The notes under the pieces are model-generated. The model made no database searches. It was not told the DNA's origin and saw only the letters and a program-made list of their open reading frames with translations. Of a stretch of DNA of 64,000 nucleotides, positions 8,235 through 16,746 are shown piece by piece. The stretch lies in contig CAYXLI010000003.1 of the NCBI GenBank assembly GCA_964464925.1, positions 124,001 through 188,000 of the forward strand, in the 5' to 3' direction. Source of the DNA: CAYXLI01 sp964464925 (GTDB taxonomy: Bacteria; Acidobacteriota; Terriglobia; Bryobacterales; Bryobacteraceae). Position 1 is the stretch's first letter; each line of letters starts with the position of its first letter. The translations under genes were made by a program, and so were the position numbers.

Positions 8235-8897
8235 ATGATCGATTCGAACAAACACCTGACAGTCGGCATCTGTGAGACTCAGCCCGTGACGGCCGAGGGT
8301 CTGAAAGGTGCTATATCATCTTGCGCCGGAATGCGTTTTGTCATGACTGCGATGAGTTTGACGTCGGGACTGGATATGGTGAACCGTTACCTCCCGGACC
8401 TGCTCATCGTGGACAAAGCTTTCGGCATGGACGCGATCATCGACTGGATGGCCCGGCTGCGGGATCTCCGCCGCGAAGCGCCGGCTAAGCCTGCCGTCGT
8501 GATCTGGGGCAACTCCATTACCGAGCCCGAGGCGCTCCGCTTCCTTCAGAGTGGAGCTCGGGGAATTCTGAAGAAGACCGCCGAAGTGGGTCAGGTGATC
8601 ACCTGCCTGCTGGCAGTTGGGCATGGGACAACCTGGATGGAAGACTCTGTCTTCCGTGAATCCGGACGCATGGAACTCCACGCGCGTTCGGACTTGACGC
8701 CCCGGGAAATTCAGGTGATGGCACTTGTCGAACAGGGGCTGAAAAACAAGGAGATCGCCCGCGAGTTGAACATCCGGCCCGGGACGGTGAAGATCCATCT
8801 GAAGCACATCTTCGAAAAGACCGGAGTGAGAGGCAGGTACGGGTTGGCCCTCACGGGCCTCAAACACCGGGGCGTGATCACGATGATGCCGGTTTGA
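8235..8897 (+). CDS. LuxR/NarL-type response regulator with atypical receiver
   Basis: The 220-residue product has a receiver-like domain (about 8-130) and a LuxR-type helix-turn-helix (about 150-210: D-L-T-P-R-E-I-Q-V-M through N-K-E-I-A-R-E-L and T-V-K-I-H-L-K-H). The phosphoacceptor aspartate (L-L-I-V-D) and the lysine (I-L-K-K-T) are present. The first acidic pair normally D-D is C-E-T-Q here, so magnesium binding may be weak. The ATG at 8235 is the first usable start because a TGA lies in frame at 8181-8183; no good ribosome binding site precedes it. It may regulate the divergent cpaE-like gene; the partner kinase is not in view. Confidence 0.85.
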   Translation: MIDSNKHLTVGICETQPVTAEGLKGAISSCAGMRFVMTAMSLTSGLDMVNRYLPDLLIVDKAFGMDAIIDWMARLRDLRREAPAKPAVVIWGNSITEPEALRFLQSGARGILKKTAEVGQVITCLLAVGHGTTWMEDSVFRESGRMELHARSDLTPREIQVMALVEQGLKNKEIARELNIRPGTVKIHLKHIFEKTGVRGRYGLALTGLKHRGVITMMPV

Positions 8898-8972
8898 GAA
8901 TTATGCCCTTTTCGGCATGGGGTCGAAACACATGCTGCGAAAATGTCTGCTGACCGCACATACTGGAGAAAT

Positions 8973-9788
8973 ATGAGCTTTTCTCTGGAAGGCAAGAGGG
9001 CACTAGTCACAGGTGCAGGCCGCGGCATCGGACGCTCGATCGCGCAGCAGTTGGCTGACGCCGGGGCAAGCATTGTCGTGAATGACCTCGATGCAGGGGT
9101 GGTGCAGGAGACGGCGCACCTCGTAGCAGGTACGGCCATTCCAGGCGACCTGACCGATCCAGCATTCCCACAGTCGCTCGTCGAAGGCGCCATCAAAGTT
9201 CTGGGCGGCATAGACATCCTCGTCAACAACGCTGGTTACACGTGGGACAACGTAATTCAGAAGACCACTGACGAGCAGTTCCAGGCCATGCTCGATATCC
9301 ACCTCGTTGCACCGTTCCGCATCCTGCGCGCCGCATCCGGGTGGATCCGCGAGGCGGCGAAGCGGGAGATTGCCGAGGGCAGGCGTGTGATGCGCAAAGT
9401 CGTAAACATTACCTCCATCTCCGGCGTTGACGGCAACGCGGGACAGGCGGGATACGGTTCGGGCAAAGCGGGTGTGATCGGATTAACGCGCGTGCTGGCG
9501 AAGGAATGGGGGCGTTACAACGTCAACGTGAATTCCGTCGGCTTCGGTATCATCGAAACCCGGCTCACACAGGCCCTGGGCAAAGAGGGAGCCACCATCG
9601 ATGTTGCCGGGAAGCAGATCCCGGTCGGCGTGCAACAAAAGGCACTGGATGCCATCAAAGGAATGTGTCCGCTCGGCAGGATCGGCACACCGGAAGAAGC
9701 TGCCGGAGCGGTGCTGTTTTTCTGCTCTCCTCTTTCCGACTACGTAACAGGCGAAGTCCTGATGTGCAGCGGAGGAGCGCACTTTTAA
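8973..9788 (+). CDS. Short-chain dehydrogenase/reductase (FabG-like)
   Basis: An NAD(P)-dependent SDR of 271 residues. It shows T-G-A-G-R-G-I-G for cofactor binding near 15-22, N-N-A-G, the catalytic serine in T-S-I-S-G-V and Y-G-S-G-K as the Tyr-x-x-x-Lys pair, and a C-terminal Y-V-T-G-E-V-L-M-C-S-G-G. An insertion of about 15 residues precedes the active serine (E-A-A-K-R-E-I-A). The start at 8973 (M-S-F-S-L-E-G-K-R) has GGAG four bases upstream; an in-frame ATG at 8943 lacks one. The substrate is unknown; the family includes 3-oxoacyl reductases and secondary alcohol dehydrogenases. Confidence 0.88.
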   Translation: MSFSLEGKRALVTGAGRGIGRSIAQQLADAGASIVVNDLDAGVVQETAHLVAGTAIPGDLTDPAFPQSLVEGAIKVLGGIDILVNNAGYTWDNVIQKTTDEQFQAMLDIHLVAPFRILRAASGWIREAAKREIAEGRRVMRKVVNITSISGVDGNAGQAGYGSGKAGVIGLTRVLAKEWGRYNVNVNSVGFGIIETRLTQALGKEGATIDVAGKQIPVGVQQKALDAIKGMCPLGRIGTPEEAAGAVLFFCSPLSDYVTGEVLMCSGGAHF

Positions 9789-9808
9789 TCGAAGGACCCA
9801 GCCTGTCC

Positions 9809-10288
9809 TCACAGCAGCTTCGGAACGAGCAGCCACTTTAACGTTCCATGCGGGTGCGGAGGGAGGCTCTCGAAATCGATTCGAGCCAATGCGCCCTTTT
9901 TCATGTCAACCAGGATCGACTGAGATCCGAGCAGATATCCCATCAGGCTGCTGAACAGCGGATCGTGCCCTACCAGCATGACCTCGTTCAGGTCCCGGTG
10001 CGCCCGGACTTCATTCCAAACTTCCCGCACTTCCCCACCCGGGACTAACACTTCCGTTTCCATCGGGTCTTCTGCGTAACCGAGAACATCAGCAGCCAGC
10101 CGAGCCGTCTGCCTGGCTCGCACGTAAGGACTCGTCATGATCAGTCCAGGATTCGTCTTCGTTCGCCTCGCTGCTTTCAGTACTTCGCGGACTTCCTTCC
10201 TTCCTTCGTCGGTCAACTCCCGTTGCCTGTCGTCATTTTCCGGAGCGATAACTTCCGCGATGCCGTGCCTGAGAATATAAACTCGCAT
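9809..10288 (-). CDS. sixA: Phosphohistidine phosphatase SixA
   Basis: A 159-residue member of the histidine phosphatase superfamily. The catalytic R-H-G is in Y-I-L-R-H-G-I-A-E, the second arginine in S-P-Y-V-R-A-R-Q-T-A, and the late histidine in V-G-H-D-P. SixA removes phosphate from phosphohistidine residues of phosphotransfer proteins. I start at 10288 (M-R-V-Y-I-L-R-H-G), with GGAG seven bases upstream; a frame open to 10372 would add 28 residues unlike the family. The gene is divergent from the polymerase-like gene at 10321, whose start is only 32 bases away. Confidence 0.88.
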   Translation of the reverse strand: MRVYILRHGIAEVIAPENDDRQRELTDEGRKEVREVLKAARRTKTNPGLIMTSPYVRARQTARLAADVLGYAEDPMETEVLVPGGEVREVWNEVRAHRDLNEVMLVGHDPLFSSLMGYLLGSQSILVDMKKGALARIDFESLPPHPHGTLKWLLVPKLL

Positions 10289-10320
10289 GCGCGGTCTCCA
10301 TTTTGGCATACTGAAAATCT

Positions 10321-11535
10321 TTGAGCACATCGGATCAGAGTCTTTCTCTTCGCATCGCTTTTTGGTGTGCATGCGCTGCCGTCGTCACCGACATCGTTTC
10401 CATCGCTGCTTCCCAGATACTGTTGGGCGCCGCGCTGCTGGCCTTATTCGTTTCGCGCACGAAATGGCGCATGCCGGCAGTCGCATGGCCGGCGTTTGCG
10501 TTTTTCGGTCTCACCCTGATTTCCTGGGCCGCTTCCGGCGATTGGCAGGCCGGACGTCCCCAAATTCGCAAGTTCTACGTCTGGTTGCTGCTGCTGGTGG
10601 TCTACCAGGTAGTGCGCAAAGCAGATCAGGCACGTTGGATGATGTGGGCCTGCGCCGTGGCTGGAACTATCAATGCGGCCTGGGCGCTGCGGCAGTACGT
10701 GCTCAAACAACAGGAGGCGGCACGGCTCGGGCGCGACTTCTATGAGATGTACATCGGGAATCGCATCAAAGGCTATCAGAGCCACTGGATGACATTCTCC
10801 GGCGTGGAGATGATCGTCATTCTTATGCTTGGGGCGCTATTGCTGTATGTACCGCTCAGGAAGTGGACGAGCGCCGCCTTCTGGATCTTCGGCACCGTCA
10901 TGATGACGGCAGTCGTGCTCAGCGGAACTCGGGGTGTGTGGGTGGCCACCGCAATCGCCGGCATGTACCTGATCTGGACATGGCGCCCTAAATTAGTGAT
11001 CGCTGTTCCCGTGGCATTGCTCGGCATCTATTTTGCCGCCCCCACGAATATTCAACGTCGCGTCGAATCCATTTACAGGCCGGACAACCGGATCGACTCG
11101 AACGAATTCCGCACTATCACGCGCCGTACCGGTCTCGAGATGATCAAGGCCCACCCGCTGCTCGGCGTCGGGCCGGAGATGGTGGGCCGCAACTTCAACC
11201 GCTATCTGCCTGCCGGCATCACCGCTCCATTGCCGCCCGGTTATTATCAACACCTGCACAATATCTACATCCATTACGGCGCCGAACGCGGTATTCCAGC
11301 ACTGCTCGCATTGCTGTGGTTCTTCGGCAGGACGCTCTTTGATTTTCTGAGGACCTTGCGACGGCCGAAGCTCCCGCCCGTAGGCCGTGCAATTCTGAGC
11401 GGAGCCGTTGCCGTAGTGATCGCTGTGATGGTGGAAGGACTCGTAGAGGTCAACCTCGGCGACAGTGAGGTGCTTGCGCTCTTCCTCGGAGTGGTCGCCT
11501 GCGGCTATGCCACAGTGGAGGAACATGCTGCATAA
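10321..11535 (+). CDS. O-antigen ligase/polymerase family membrane protein
   Basis: The 404-residue product has about ten hydrophobic segments and the Wzy_C/WaaL-type region with V-L-S-G-T-R-G-V-W-V-A near the middle, followed by a large periplasmic loop (about 255-320) with H-P-L-L-G-V-G-P-E and H-N-I-Y-I-H-Y. Such proteins join or polymerise O-antigen or other lipid-linked glycans at the periplasmic face. The start codon is TTG, with no strong ribosome binding site; CATACT lies eight bases before it. Its last 11 bases overlap the next gene. The nearby dehydrogenase may be coexpressed, but no other polysaccharide genes are adjacent, so ligase and polymerase cannot be separated. Confidence 0.8.
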   Translation: MSTSDQSLSLRIAFWCACAAVVTDIVSIAASQILLGAALLALFVSRTKWRMPAVAWPAFAFFGLTLISWAASGDWQAGRPQIRKFYVWLLLLVVYQVVRKADQARWMMWACAVAGTINAAWALRQYVLKQQEAARLGRDFYEMYIGNRIKGYQSHWMTFSGVEMIVILMLGALLLYVPLRKWTSAAFWIFGTVMMTAVVLSGTRGVWVATAIAGMYLIWTWRPKLVIAVPVALLGIYFAAPTNIQRRVESIYRPDNRIDSNEFRTITRRTGLEMIKAHPLLGVGPEMVGRNFNRYLPAGITAPLPPGYYQHLHNIYIHYGAERGIPALLALLWFFGRTLFDFLRTLRRPKLPPVGRAILSGAVAVVIAVMVEGLVEVNLGDSEVLALFLGVVACGYATVEEHAA

Positions 11536-12220
11536 CAGGACCATCCTGCTTGCCGGGGGTAGCGGCGGGCTCGGTTCGGCCTCGGCTGAATCGTTGGCGA
11601 AAGAAGGTGCGCGCGTAATCGTCAGCTACAAGGCGGACCGTGAACGTGCCGCCAAACTCGGCGTCGAGACGATGCAAGCAGACATCACCATTGCCGCGGA
11701 TCGTTCGAGACTCCTCGATGCCGCCGCCGGGTTATATGGGCTCGTCGTCTTCACAGGCATTCCTTCGCGCAGCACCGGCGAGCAAGCGATGCGCACTTCG
11801 TTGGAAACAAACTACCTCGGGCCGATCCTGCTTGCGCGCGAAGCAGCGGAGCGCATGAAAGCCGCCGGCACGCCGGGAGCGATTGTGTTGTTCTCCACCA
11901 TGCAGGCGCTATCGCTGTTCGCCGGGTCCACATCGTACGCGGCGCCAAAAGCGGCGCTCATTCACGCGGCTCAGATTCTCGCAAAGGAATGCCGCGGCCC
12001 GGCAAATATTCGAGTGAACGTGATCTGTCCCGGTGTCAATCAGGCGGGTATGGCGGAGGCAAGCATCGCCGCGGGAAAGTACGAAGGCTACCTCAAGGGA
12101 AACATCATTCCACGCTACGGGCGAGCCACCGACGTAGCCCGCGCCGTGCGTTTCTTCCTGGAGCCCGACAATTACATAACCGGTCAGGTTTTGACCGTGG
12201 ATGGCGGCTTGACGCTCTAG
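11525..12220 (+). CDS. SDR-family oxidoreductase
   Basis: The 231-residue SDR has a shortened glycine motif A-G-G-S-G-G-L-G near 8-15, the catalytic serine in F-S-T-M-Q-A, Y-A-A-P-K as the Tyr-x-x-x-Lys pair and G-Q-V-L-T-V-D-G-G at the end. The usual N-N-A-G is replaced by F-T-G-I-P, a deviation seen in some divergent SDRs. The ATG at 11525 has GGAGG a few bases upstream and overlaps the preceding gene by 11 bases. Its 3' end overlaps the cyclophilin gene on the other strand by four bases. The substrate is not predictable. Confidence 0.85.
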   Translation: MLHNRTILLAGGSGGLGSASAESLAKEGARVIVSYKADRERAAKLGVETMQADITIAADRSRLLDAAAGLYGLVVFTGIPSRSTGEQAMRTSLETNYLGPILLAREAAERMKAAGTPGAIVLFSTMQALSLFAGSTSYAAPKAALIHAAQILAKECRGPANIRVNVICPGVNQAGMAEASIAAGKYEGYLKGNIIPRYGRATDVARAVRFFLEPDNYITGQVLTVDGGLTL

Positions 12221-12699
12221 CTCTCTTCGATCTTAATGCTCTTGATCGAATCGCCCTGCTTTACGGAATCCACCACATCCTGCCCGCTCTTCACCTTGCC
12301 GAAGACAGTGTGCTTTCCGTTCAGCCATGGCGTCTCCACGTGGGTAATGAAGAACTGGCTGCCATTCGTGCCCGGCCCTGCATTCGCCATCGAGAGCGTG
12401 CCCACGCTGTGCGTGTGCGGGTTGCCCTTGAATTCATCTTCGAAGCGGTAGCCCGGACCGCCCCGGCCAGTGCCGGTCGGATCGCCGGCCTGAATCATGA
12501 AATCGGCGATGACACGATGGAAAGTGGTGCCGTCATAAAAGCCCTCACGGGATAGGAACACAAAATTGTTCACCGTCTTGGGAGCTTCTTTCGCGAACAG
12601 GTCGCATACGATGTTTCCGCGGGAAGTCTCGATAGTCGCGGTATAGTTCTTTGCAGGATCGATCTGCATTTCCGGAGGTGCTGAGTAGGATTTGGCCAT
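12217..12699 (-). CDS. Peptidyl-prolyl cis-trans isomerase, cyclophilin type
   Basis: A 160-residue single-domain cyclophilin without a signal peptide, so probably cytoplasmic. The core motifs F-H-R-V-I-A-D-F-M-I-Q-A-G-D, A-N-A-G-P-G-T-N-G-S-Q-F-F-I-T and L-N-G-K-H-T-V-F-G-K-V are complete, including the catalytic arginine and the Gln/Phe pocket. It speeds X-Pro bond isomerisation during folding. The start is preceded by GAGAGG, which overlaps the stop of the upstream oxidoreductase; the two are three bases apart and likely cotranscribed. Confidence 0.95.
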   Translation of the reverse strand: MAKSYSAPPEMQIDPAKNYTATIETSRGNIVCDLFAKEAPKTVNNFVFLSREGFYDGTTFHRVIADFMIQAGDPTGTGRGGPGYRFEDEFKGNPHTHSVGTLSMANAGPGTNGSQFFITHVETPWLNGKHTVFGKVKSGQDVVDSVKQGDSIKSIKIEES

Positions 12700-12702
12700 A
12701 GA

Positions 12703-13719
12703 TTACCTCTCCCATTGAACCACTGTGCCCTTATCCGCCGCCTCCTGGGCACCTATTGTGATCTCCGTGACACGGTAAATGTCCGCTTCCGGGATCATCG
12801 ATGGCTTACCGTTATACACCTCGTTCAACCAGTCGGTAAACAAAGAGCCCTGCGGCGGAAGCTGCTTGATAGCGTGCGGCTTCTCACCCGTCGTCATCAG
12901 CGTTACCCCGGTAGCCGCCTGATATTCAACAATGCCTTTCGTGCCCGCTAGCCGCAGCCGGTCGTCGCCGTGACTTTCCGCATTCTCAGTCCGTAGGTAG
13001 TCCATGCGAAGCGAAGCCACTCCGCCGTTATCCAGCTTGAAAATGGACGCAGTCACGTTTTCCATCTCCTTCAACTGCGGGAACCCTACATGGCCCTGCA
13101 TTCCCATCGCCGACCGGAACTCACGCCCGCTGGTCCACCGCATCAGGTCGATCATGTGAATTCCGATCCACGCGATCGAGCCGCCATACGTCTCCCTGTG
13201 CAGATACCACTCCTCACGCTTACCCGCTTTGTAGGATTTCTGGGAAGCAATCTGCGCAACCTCGCCGATCATGCCCTTACTCACAATGTCCTTGATCGCC
13301 AGGTAAGGCGGATCATAGCGCATCGGAAGCAGCATGCCGATCTTTACGCGATTCGCCGCAACCGACTGCTTGATTCGGGCCAGGTCCCCCATGTGGAGAG
13401 CGAGCGGCTTCTCCGCAATCACGTGCATGCGGCGTGACAGCGCGTCCAGGACAACGCGCGCTCGCTCGCCATTGTTATTGCAGACTGCGGCGATGTCGGG
13501 CTTCTGCTCATCGAGCAGTTGCCGGTAGTCTCTATACTCTTTAACACCGTTCACCGTCTTGCCCGATGTGCCTACCAGTTCGACGTCCGGCAAGTTCGGC
13601 AACGGAGCCAGAATTTCGCCCGTATGGCCCTCGGATCCGATCAGCACCACGCGCACCTTCTTCGGCAAACGGAATGGCACCGCCGCGGCGCCCATCAACA
13701 TCGCTCTTCGCGTAATCAC
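12703..13719 (-). CDS. Gfo/Idh/MocA-family oxidoreductase
   Basis: The 338-residue product starts with a twin-arginine-like M-I-T-R-R leader and has a Rossmann domain (V-V-L-I-G-S-E-G-H-T-G) followed by the E-K-P-L-A motif near 103-107 and a C-terminal alpha/beta domain with W-I-G-I-H-M-I-D containing the typical histidine. Such enzymes oxidise sugars, inositols or glycosides with NAD(P). The start is GTG with AAGGA eight bases upstream. It sits in a minus-strand group: flavoprotein (13732), this gene, then cyclophilin. The substrate is unknown. Confidence 0.87.
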   Translation of the reverse strand: MITRRAMLMGAAAVPFRLPKKVRVVLIGSEGHTGEILAPLPNLPDVELVGTSGKTVNGVKEYRDYRQLLDEQKPDIAAVCNNNGERARVVLDALSRRMHVIAEKPLALHMGDLARIKQSVAANRVKIGMLLPMRYDPPYLAIKDIVSKGMIGEVAQIASQKSYKAGKREEWYLHRETYGGSIAWIGIHMIDLMRWTSGREFRSAMGMQGHVGFPQLKEMENVTASIFKLDNGGVASLRMDYLRTENAESHGDDRLRLAGTKGIVEYQAATGVTLMTTGEKPHAIKQLPPQGSLFTDWLNEVYNGKPSMIPEADIYRVTEITIGAQEAADKGTVVQWER

Positions 13720-13731
13720 GACCTTATCCTT

Positions 13732-14883
13732 TCACAAGCTCTGCCCGGCGCAAAAGCCCGAAGCCCAGGCCCATTGGAAATTGAAGCCGCCGAGATGTCC
13801 CGATACGTCCACTACCTCCCCGATGAAGTAGAGGCCCGGAATCTTGCGTGACTCCATTGTCTTTGAGGAGAGATCGTCTGTATCTACCCCACCGGCCGTG
13901 ACCTCGGCCTTTGTATATCCTTCTGTGCCGGACGGGATCACCTGCCAATCGTGCAGAGATTTCTCCGTCGCCTCGATTTCCTGGCGTCCGGTAGTGACCA
14001 GCGGCTTTGCGGGCGTTGCCCACCGGTCGGCCAATCGCTTCGGCAGATACTCCGCAAGAGCATTTTTAAATTCGATGCGATCCCCGGCCTGCTTTCGCCT
14101 CTGGAGCGCTTCGCTCAAGGAAACCGACGGCAGAAGGTCAATGCGAATGGCTTCGCGCGGACGCCAGTAGGACGACACCTGCAGGATCGCCGGGCCGCTG
14201 AGGCCACGGTGCGTAAACAGCATCTTTTCGCGAAAGCGCGCGCCGTTCGCGGCGGCTACAACTTCCAGCGAGACTCCCGCAAGATCGGAGAAGGAATCCG
14301 TAAGTGTCAACGGCACCAGAGCGGGACGCGTCTCGCGGATCTTGTGACCGAATTGCCGCGCGATGCGATAACCGAAATCGGTGGCGCCGATTTTGGGAAT
14401 CGATAGGCCTCCCGTCGCAATTACCAACGCAGGCGCGCGGTATTCGCCCTTCGTAGTGGTCAGAACGAATTCATCCGCCCGCTCGACGGCCTCCACACGG
14501 CATTGCACCGCAATCTCGACCCTGGCCGCACGGCACTCCTCTTCGAGCATTCGCGTGATGTCCGCCGCCGAATGATCGCAGAACAACTGCCCGAGGGTCT
14601 TCTCATGAAACGCGATCCTGTGCTTCCGAACCAGCGCGATAAAGTCATCAGGCGTGTAGCGCGCTAGGGCCGATTTCACAAAGTGCGGATTCGCGGAAAG
14701 GAAGTTCTCAGGCTTACAGTGGATGTTCGTGAAATTGCACCGGCCTCCGCCGGAGATGAGAATCTTCCGGCCGATCCGGTCATTGTGTTCCAGAAGAGCG
14801 ACTCGCTTACCGCGCTTCCCTGCCTCAATAGCGCACATGAGGCCGGCCGCGCCCGCGCCGATTACCAATACGTCAAAGTGCAA
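13732..14883 (-). CDS. NAD(P)/FAD-dependent oxidoreductase, HI0933 (YhiN) family
   Basis: The 383-residue flavoprotein shows V-L-V-I-G-A-G-A-A-G-L near the N-terminus, then I-S-G-G-G-R-C-N-F-T-N, a signature of the HI0933/BaiN family, and a late F-I-G-E-V-V-D-V-S-G-H-L-G-G-F-N-F-Q motif. The biochemical role of the family is poorly known. The start is TTG at 14883; TAGCAT lies five bases upstream and no ribosome binding site is visible. The beta-lactamase-like gene begins only a few bases away on the other strand, so their promoters overlap. Confidence 0.88.
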   Translation of the reverse strand: MHFDVLVIGAGAAGLMCAIEAGKRGKRVALLEHNDRIGRKILISGGGRCNFTNIHCKPENFLSANPHFVKSALARYTPDDFIALVRKHRIAFHEKTLGQLFCDHSAADITRMLEEECRAARVEIAVQCRVEAVERADEFVLTTTKGEYRAPALVIATGGLSIPKIGATDFGYRIARQFGHKIRETRPALVPLTLTDSFSDLAGVSLEVVAAANGARFREKMLFTHRGLSGPAILQVSSYWRPREAIRIDLLPSVSLSEALQRRKQAGDRIEFKNALAEYLPKRLADRWATPAKPLVTTGRQEIEATEKSLHDWQVIPSGTEGYTKAEVTAGGVDTDDLSSKTMESRKIPGLYFIGEVVDVSGHLGGFNFQWAWASGFCAGQSL

Positions 14884-14898
14884 TTCTCATGCTACAAC

Positions 14899-14904
14899 TA
14901 CAAT
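14899..14904 (+). promoter_or_regulatory. TACAAT box five bases before an ATG (possible leaderless promoter)
   Basis: TACAAT is followed by five bases and the ATG at 14910. No purine-rich ribosome binding site precedes that ATG or the earlier in-frame ATG at 14889. If this is a -10 element, transcription would start at or next to the A of ATG 14910. That start gives a clean signal peptide. Confidence 0.4.
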
Positions 14905-14909
14905 TACTC

Positions 14910-15776
14910 ATGTTCTGTCGCATCGCCCTCTTCTTCGCTTCGTGCGCCGCCTTGGCAGCCTATCAGCCCGCCTGGAACAAGCCTTTTCCTCCGCATAAGA
15001 TCGCCGGTAACCTTTATTACGTCGGCACGAATGAGCTGGCATGCTTCCTGATCGCGACGCCGCAAGGCCATATCCTGATCAATCCGGGATATGAACAAAC
15101 CGTACCCTTGGTGCTCGATAGCATTCGAACACTCGGCTTTAAGCCTACGGATGTAAAGATTCTCGCAATCAGCCATTCTCATGACGACCACATGGGCGGC
15201 CTCGCCGATATGAAAAAGGCGACCGGAGCGAAGGTTTACATAATGGAAGGAGACGTACCCGTCGTGGAAGGCGGCGGCAAAGGCGATTTCCGCTGGGAGA
15301 ACGAGACGCGATACAAGCCGACGAAGGTAGACCACGTGATGCACGACGGTGAAGAGGTGAAACTCGGCGGCAGCACGGTGGTGGCGCACCTCACTCCGGG
15401 CCACACGAAGGGCTGCACCACGTGGACGATGAAAGTGGACGGCAAAGACGCGCTCATTCTCGGCAGTGTCAGCATCAACCCGGGTGTGAAGGTTTCCGGC
15501 ATGCCAAAATACCCTGAGATCGCCGGCGCCTACGCACAGAGCTTTCGCGTTCTGAAGGCGCTGTCCTGCGATATCTTCCTTGCGTCGCACGCGCCCCTTT
15601 ACAACATGGCCGAGAAGTACGAACGCGCGAAGAAAGGCGACAAAGACGCATTCGTCGATCCGAAGTTGTACCGCGAGGTGATCGCGAAATACGAAGCGGA
15701 CTATCAGAAGCAACTCGCCGCGGAACGCGCCGCGGCATCGGCCAACAATTCCTCAGGCTCGGAACAGAGACGGTAA
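14910..15776 (+). CDS. Subclass B3 metallo-beta-lactamase homologue
   Basis: A secreted 288-residue metallo-hydrolase. A signal peptide (M-F-C-R-I-A-L-F-F-A-S) leads into N-L-Y-Y-V-G-T-N-E-L. Zinc ligands of B3 enzymes are all visible: S-H-S-H-D-D-H-M-G-G supplies His116, His118, Asp120 and His121 (standard numbering), P-G-H-T-K-G His196 and L-A-S-H-A-P His263. S-V-S-I-N-P-G matches the B3 family. One variation is L-I-N-P-G where many B3 enzymes have L-I-D-G-G. Sequence suggests a real B3 fold with intact metal site; hydrolysis of beta-lactams is inferred, not shown. A start at 14889 would add seven residues. It converges on the aldo/keto reductase gene with a four-base gap. Confidence 0.85.
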   Translation: MFCRIALFFASCAALAAYQPAWNKPFPPHKIAGNLYYVGTNELACFLIATPQGHILINPGYEQTVPLVLDSIRTLGFKPTDVKILAISHSHDDHMGGLADMKKATGAKVYIMEGDVPVVEGGGKGDFRWENETRYKPTKVDHVMHDGEEVKLGGSTVVAHLTPGHTKGCTTWTMKVDGKDALILGSVSINPGVKVSGMPKYPEIAGAYAQSFRVLKALSCDIFLASHAPLYNMAEKYERAKKGDKDAFVDPKLYREVIAKYEADYQKQLAAERAAASANNSSGSEQRR

Positions 15777-15780
15777 AGGC

Positions 15781-16734
15781 CTAAACTAACGGCTCGCCGT
15801 CGCGGTGCACCGCATGATGCGCGTGCGCCTCTTTGTTTTTGTACTGCTCGACGGCCGATCCGTACAATCCATTCTTCTTAGTCCGCTCCAGAATTGCGGT
15901 GATTTCCTGCGGAGTCATTTTCTTCAGCGTCTTCAGCACCGCTACATTCTCTTCTAACTGCTGAACAGTCTCGGCGCCTGAGACGACCGTGTCCACATCA
16001 TGACTCCACGCAAACCGCAGACACTCCGGTACGGTTGCGATGCCCTTTGCGCGAATCGGCCCCATGGCGTTCGTCTTCATCGCGAGCAGGCCGAGCCCTT
16101 TTTTGCGAATGTTCGGCATCACTGAGTTGATGAAACTCAGATAATGCGGGTCGATCAGATTCACCGGATGCTGCACCGTTTCCCAACCGTCGTACGCATC
16201 CAGTAAGCGCTGGTGCACGGTTGGATCGGCATGCCCCGTAAAGCCTATATGCCGGGCCTTCCCTTGCTTCTTCGCCGCCACGAAAGCTTCCAGCGAGCCG
16301 CCAGGACCGAGAATTTTGTCGACTTCCGCATGCGTTGTGACCTCGTGGCATTGCCACAGATCGAGATAATCCGTCTTCATGCGGCTGAGGGTCTCTTCCA
16401 ACTGCTTCATCGCCTCATCCCGCGTCCGCAACTGCGCCTTGGACATCAGCAGCACTTTCTGCCGCTGGTTCGGCGTCAGCGCAGCGCCGTAGGTCTTATC
16501 GCTTTCGCCCCCGTGATAATGGTACGCGCTATCAAAGAACGTGACGCCCATATCCATCGCCCGATGGATGATCCGCACGCCTTCATCCTGCCCGTTGACG
16601 CGCATGTGATAGCCGCCGACGGTATATCTCGAAACCTTCAGCCCCGATTTGCCAAGCGTCCCCATGGGCATTGGCGTATCCGCAAGTGCCTTGGCGCTGA
16701 TTCCAAGTACGGCCAGAAATGTGCGTCGTTGCAT
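15781..16734 (-). CDS. Aldo/keto reductase
   Basis: A 317-residue aldo/keto reductase with a short twin-arginine-like leader (M-Q-R-R-T-F-L). The barrel motif T-F-F-D-S-A-Y-H-Y-H-G-G contains the catalytic Asp and Tyr; the lysine is in L-L-M-S-K and the histidine in L-W-Q-C-H-E. It would reduce carbonyl compounds using NADPH. The leader suggests Tat export, which is common for sugar oxidoreductases of this phylum. The start is preceded by TACATT six bases upstream and no ribosome binding site. A C-terminal histidine-rich tail (H-A-H-H-A-V-H) is present. Confidence 0.88.
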   Translation of the reverse strand: MQRRTFLAVLGISAKALADTPMPMGTLGKSGLKVSRYTVGGYHMRVNGQDEGVRIIHRAMDMGVTFFDSAYHYHGGESDKTYGAALTPNQRQKVLLMSKAQLRTRDEAMKQLEETLSRMKTDYLDLWQCHEVTTHAEVDKILGPGGSLEAFVAAKKQGKARHIGFTGHADPTVHQRLLDAYDGWETVQHPVNLIDPHYLSFINSVMPNIRKKGLGLLAMKTNAMGPIRAKGIATVPECLRFAWSHDVDTVVSGAETVQQLEENVAVLKTLKKMTPQEITAILERTKKNGLYGSAVEQYKNKEAHAHHAVHRDGEPLV

Positions 16735-16740
16735 GGCAAA

Positions 16741-16746
16741 AATGTA
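16741..16746 (-). promoter_or_regulatory. TACATT box six bases before the aldo/keto reductase start
   Basis: On the minus strand TACATT is followed by TTTGCC and the ATG at 16734. There is no ribosome binding site. It sits in the 12-base gap after the HigA-like gene, so the reductase could have its own leaderless promoter rather than being read from upstream. Confidence 0.4.

Noticed and set aside
8180..8275. TTG frame of 31 codons behind AAAGGAG, overlapping the LuxR-type start
   Set aside because: The Shine-Dalgarno match is good but the frame has no known features and overlaps a real gene out of frame.
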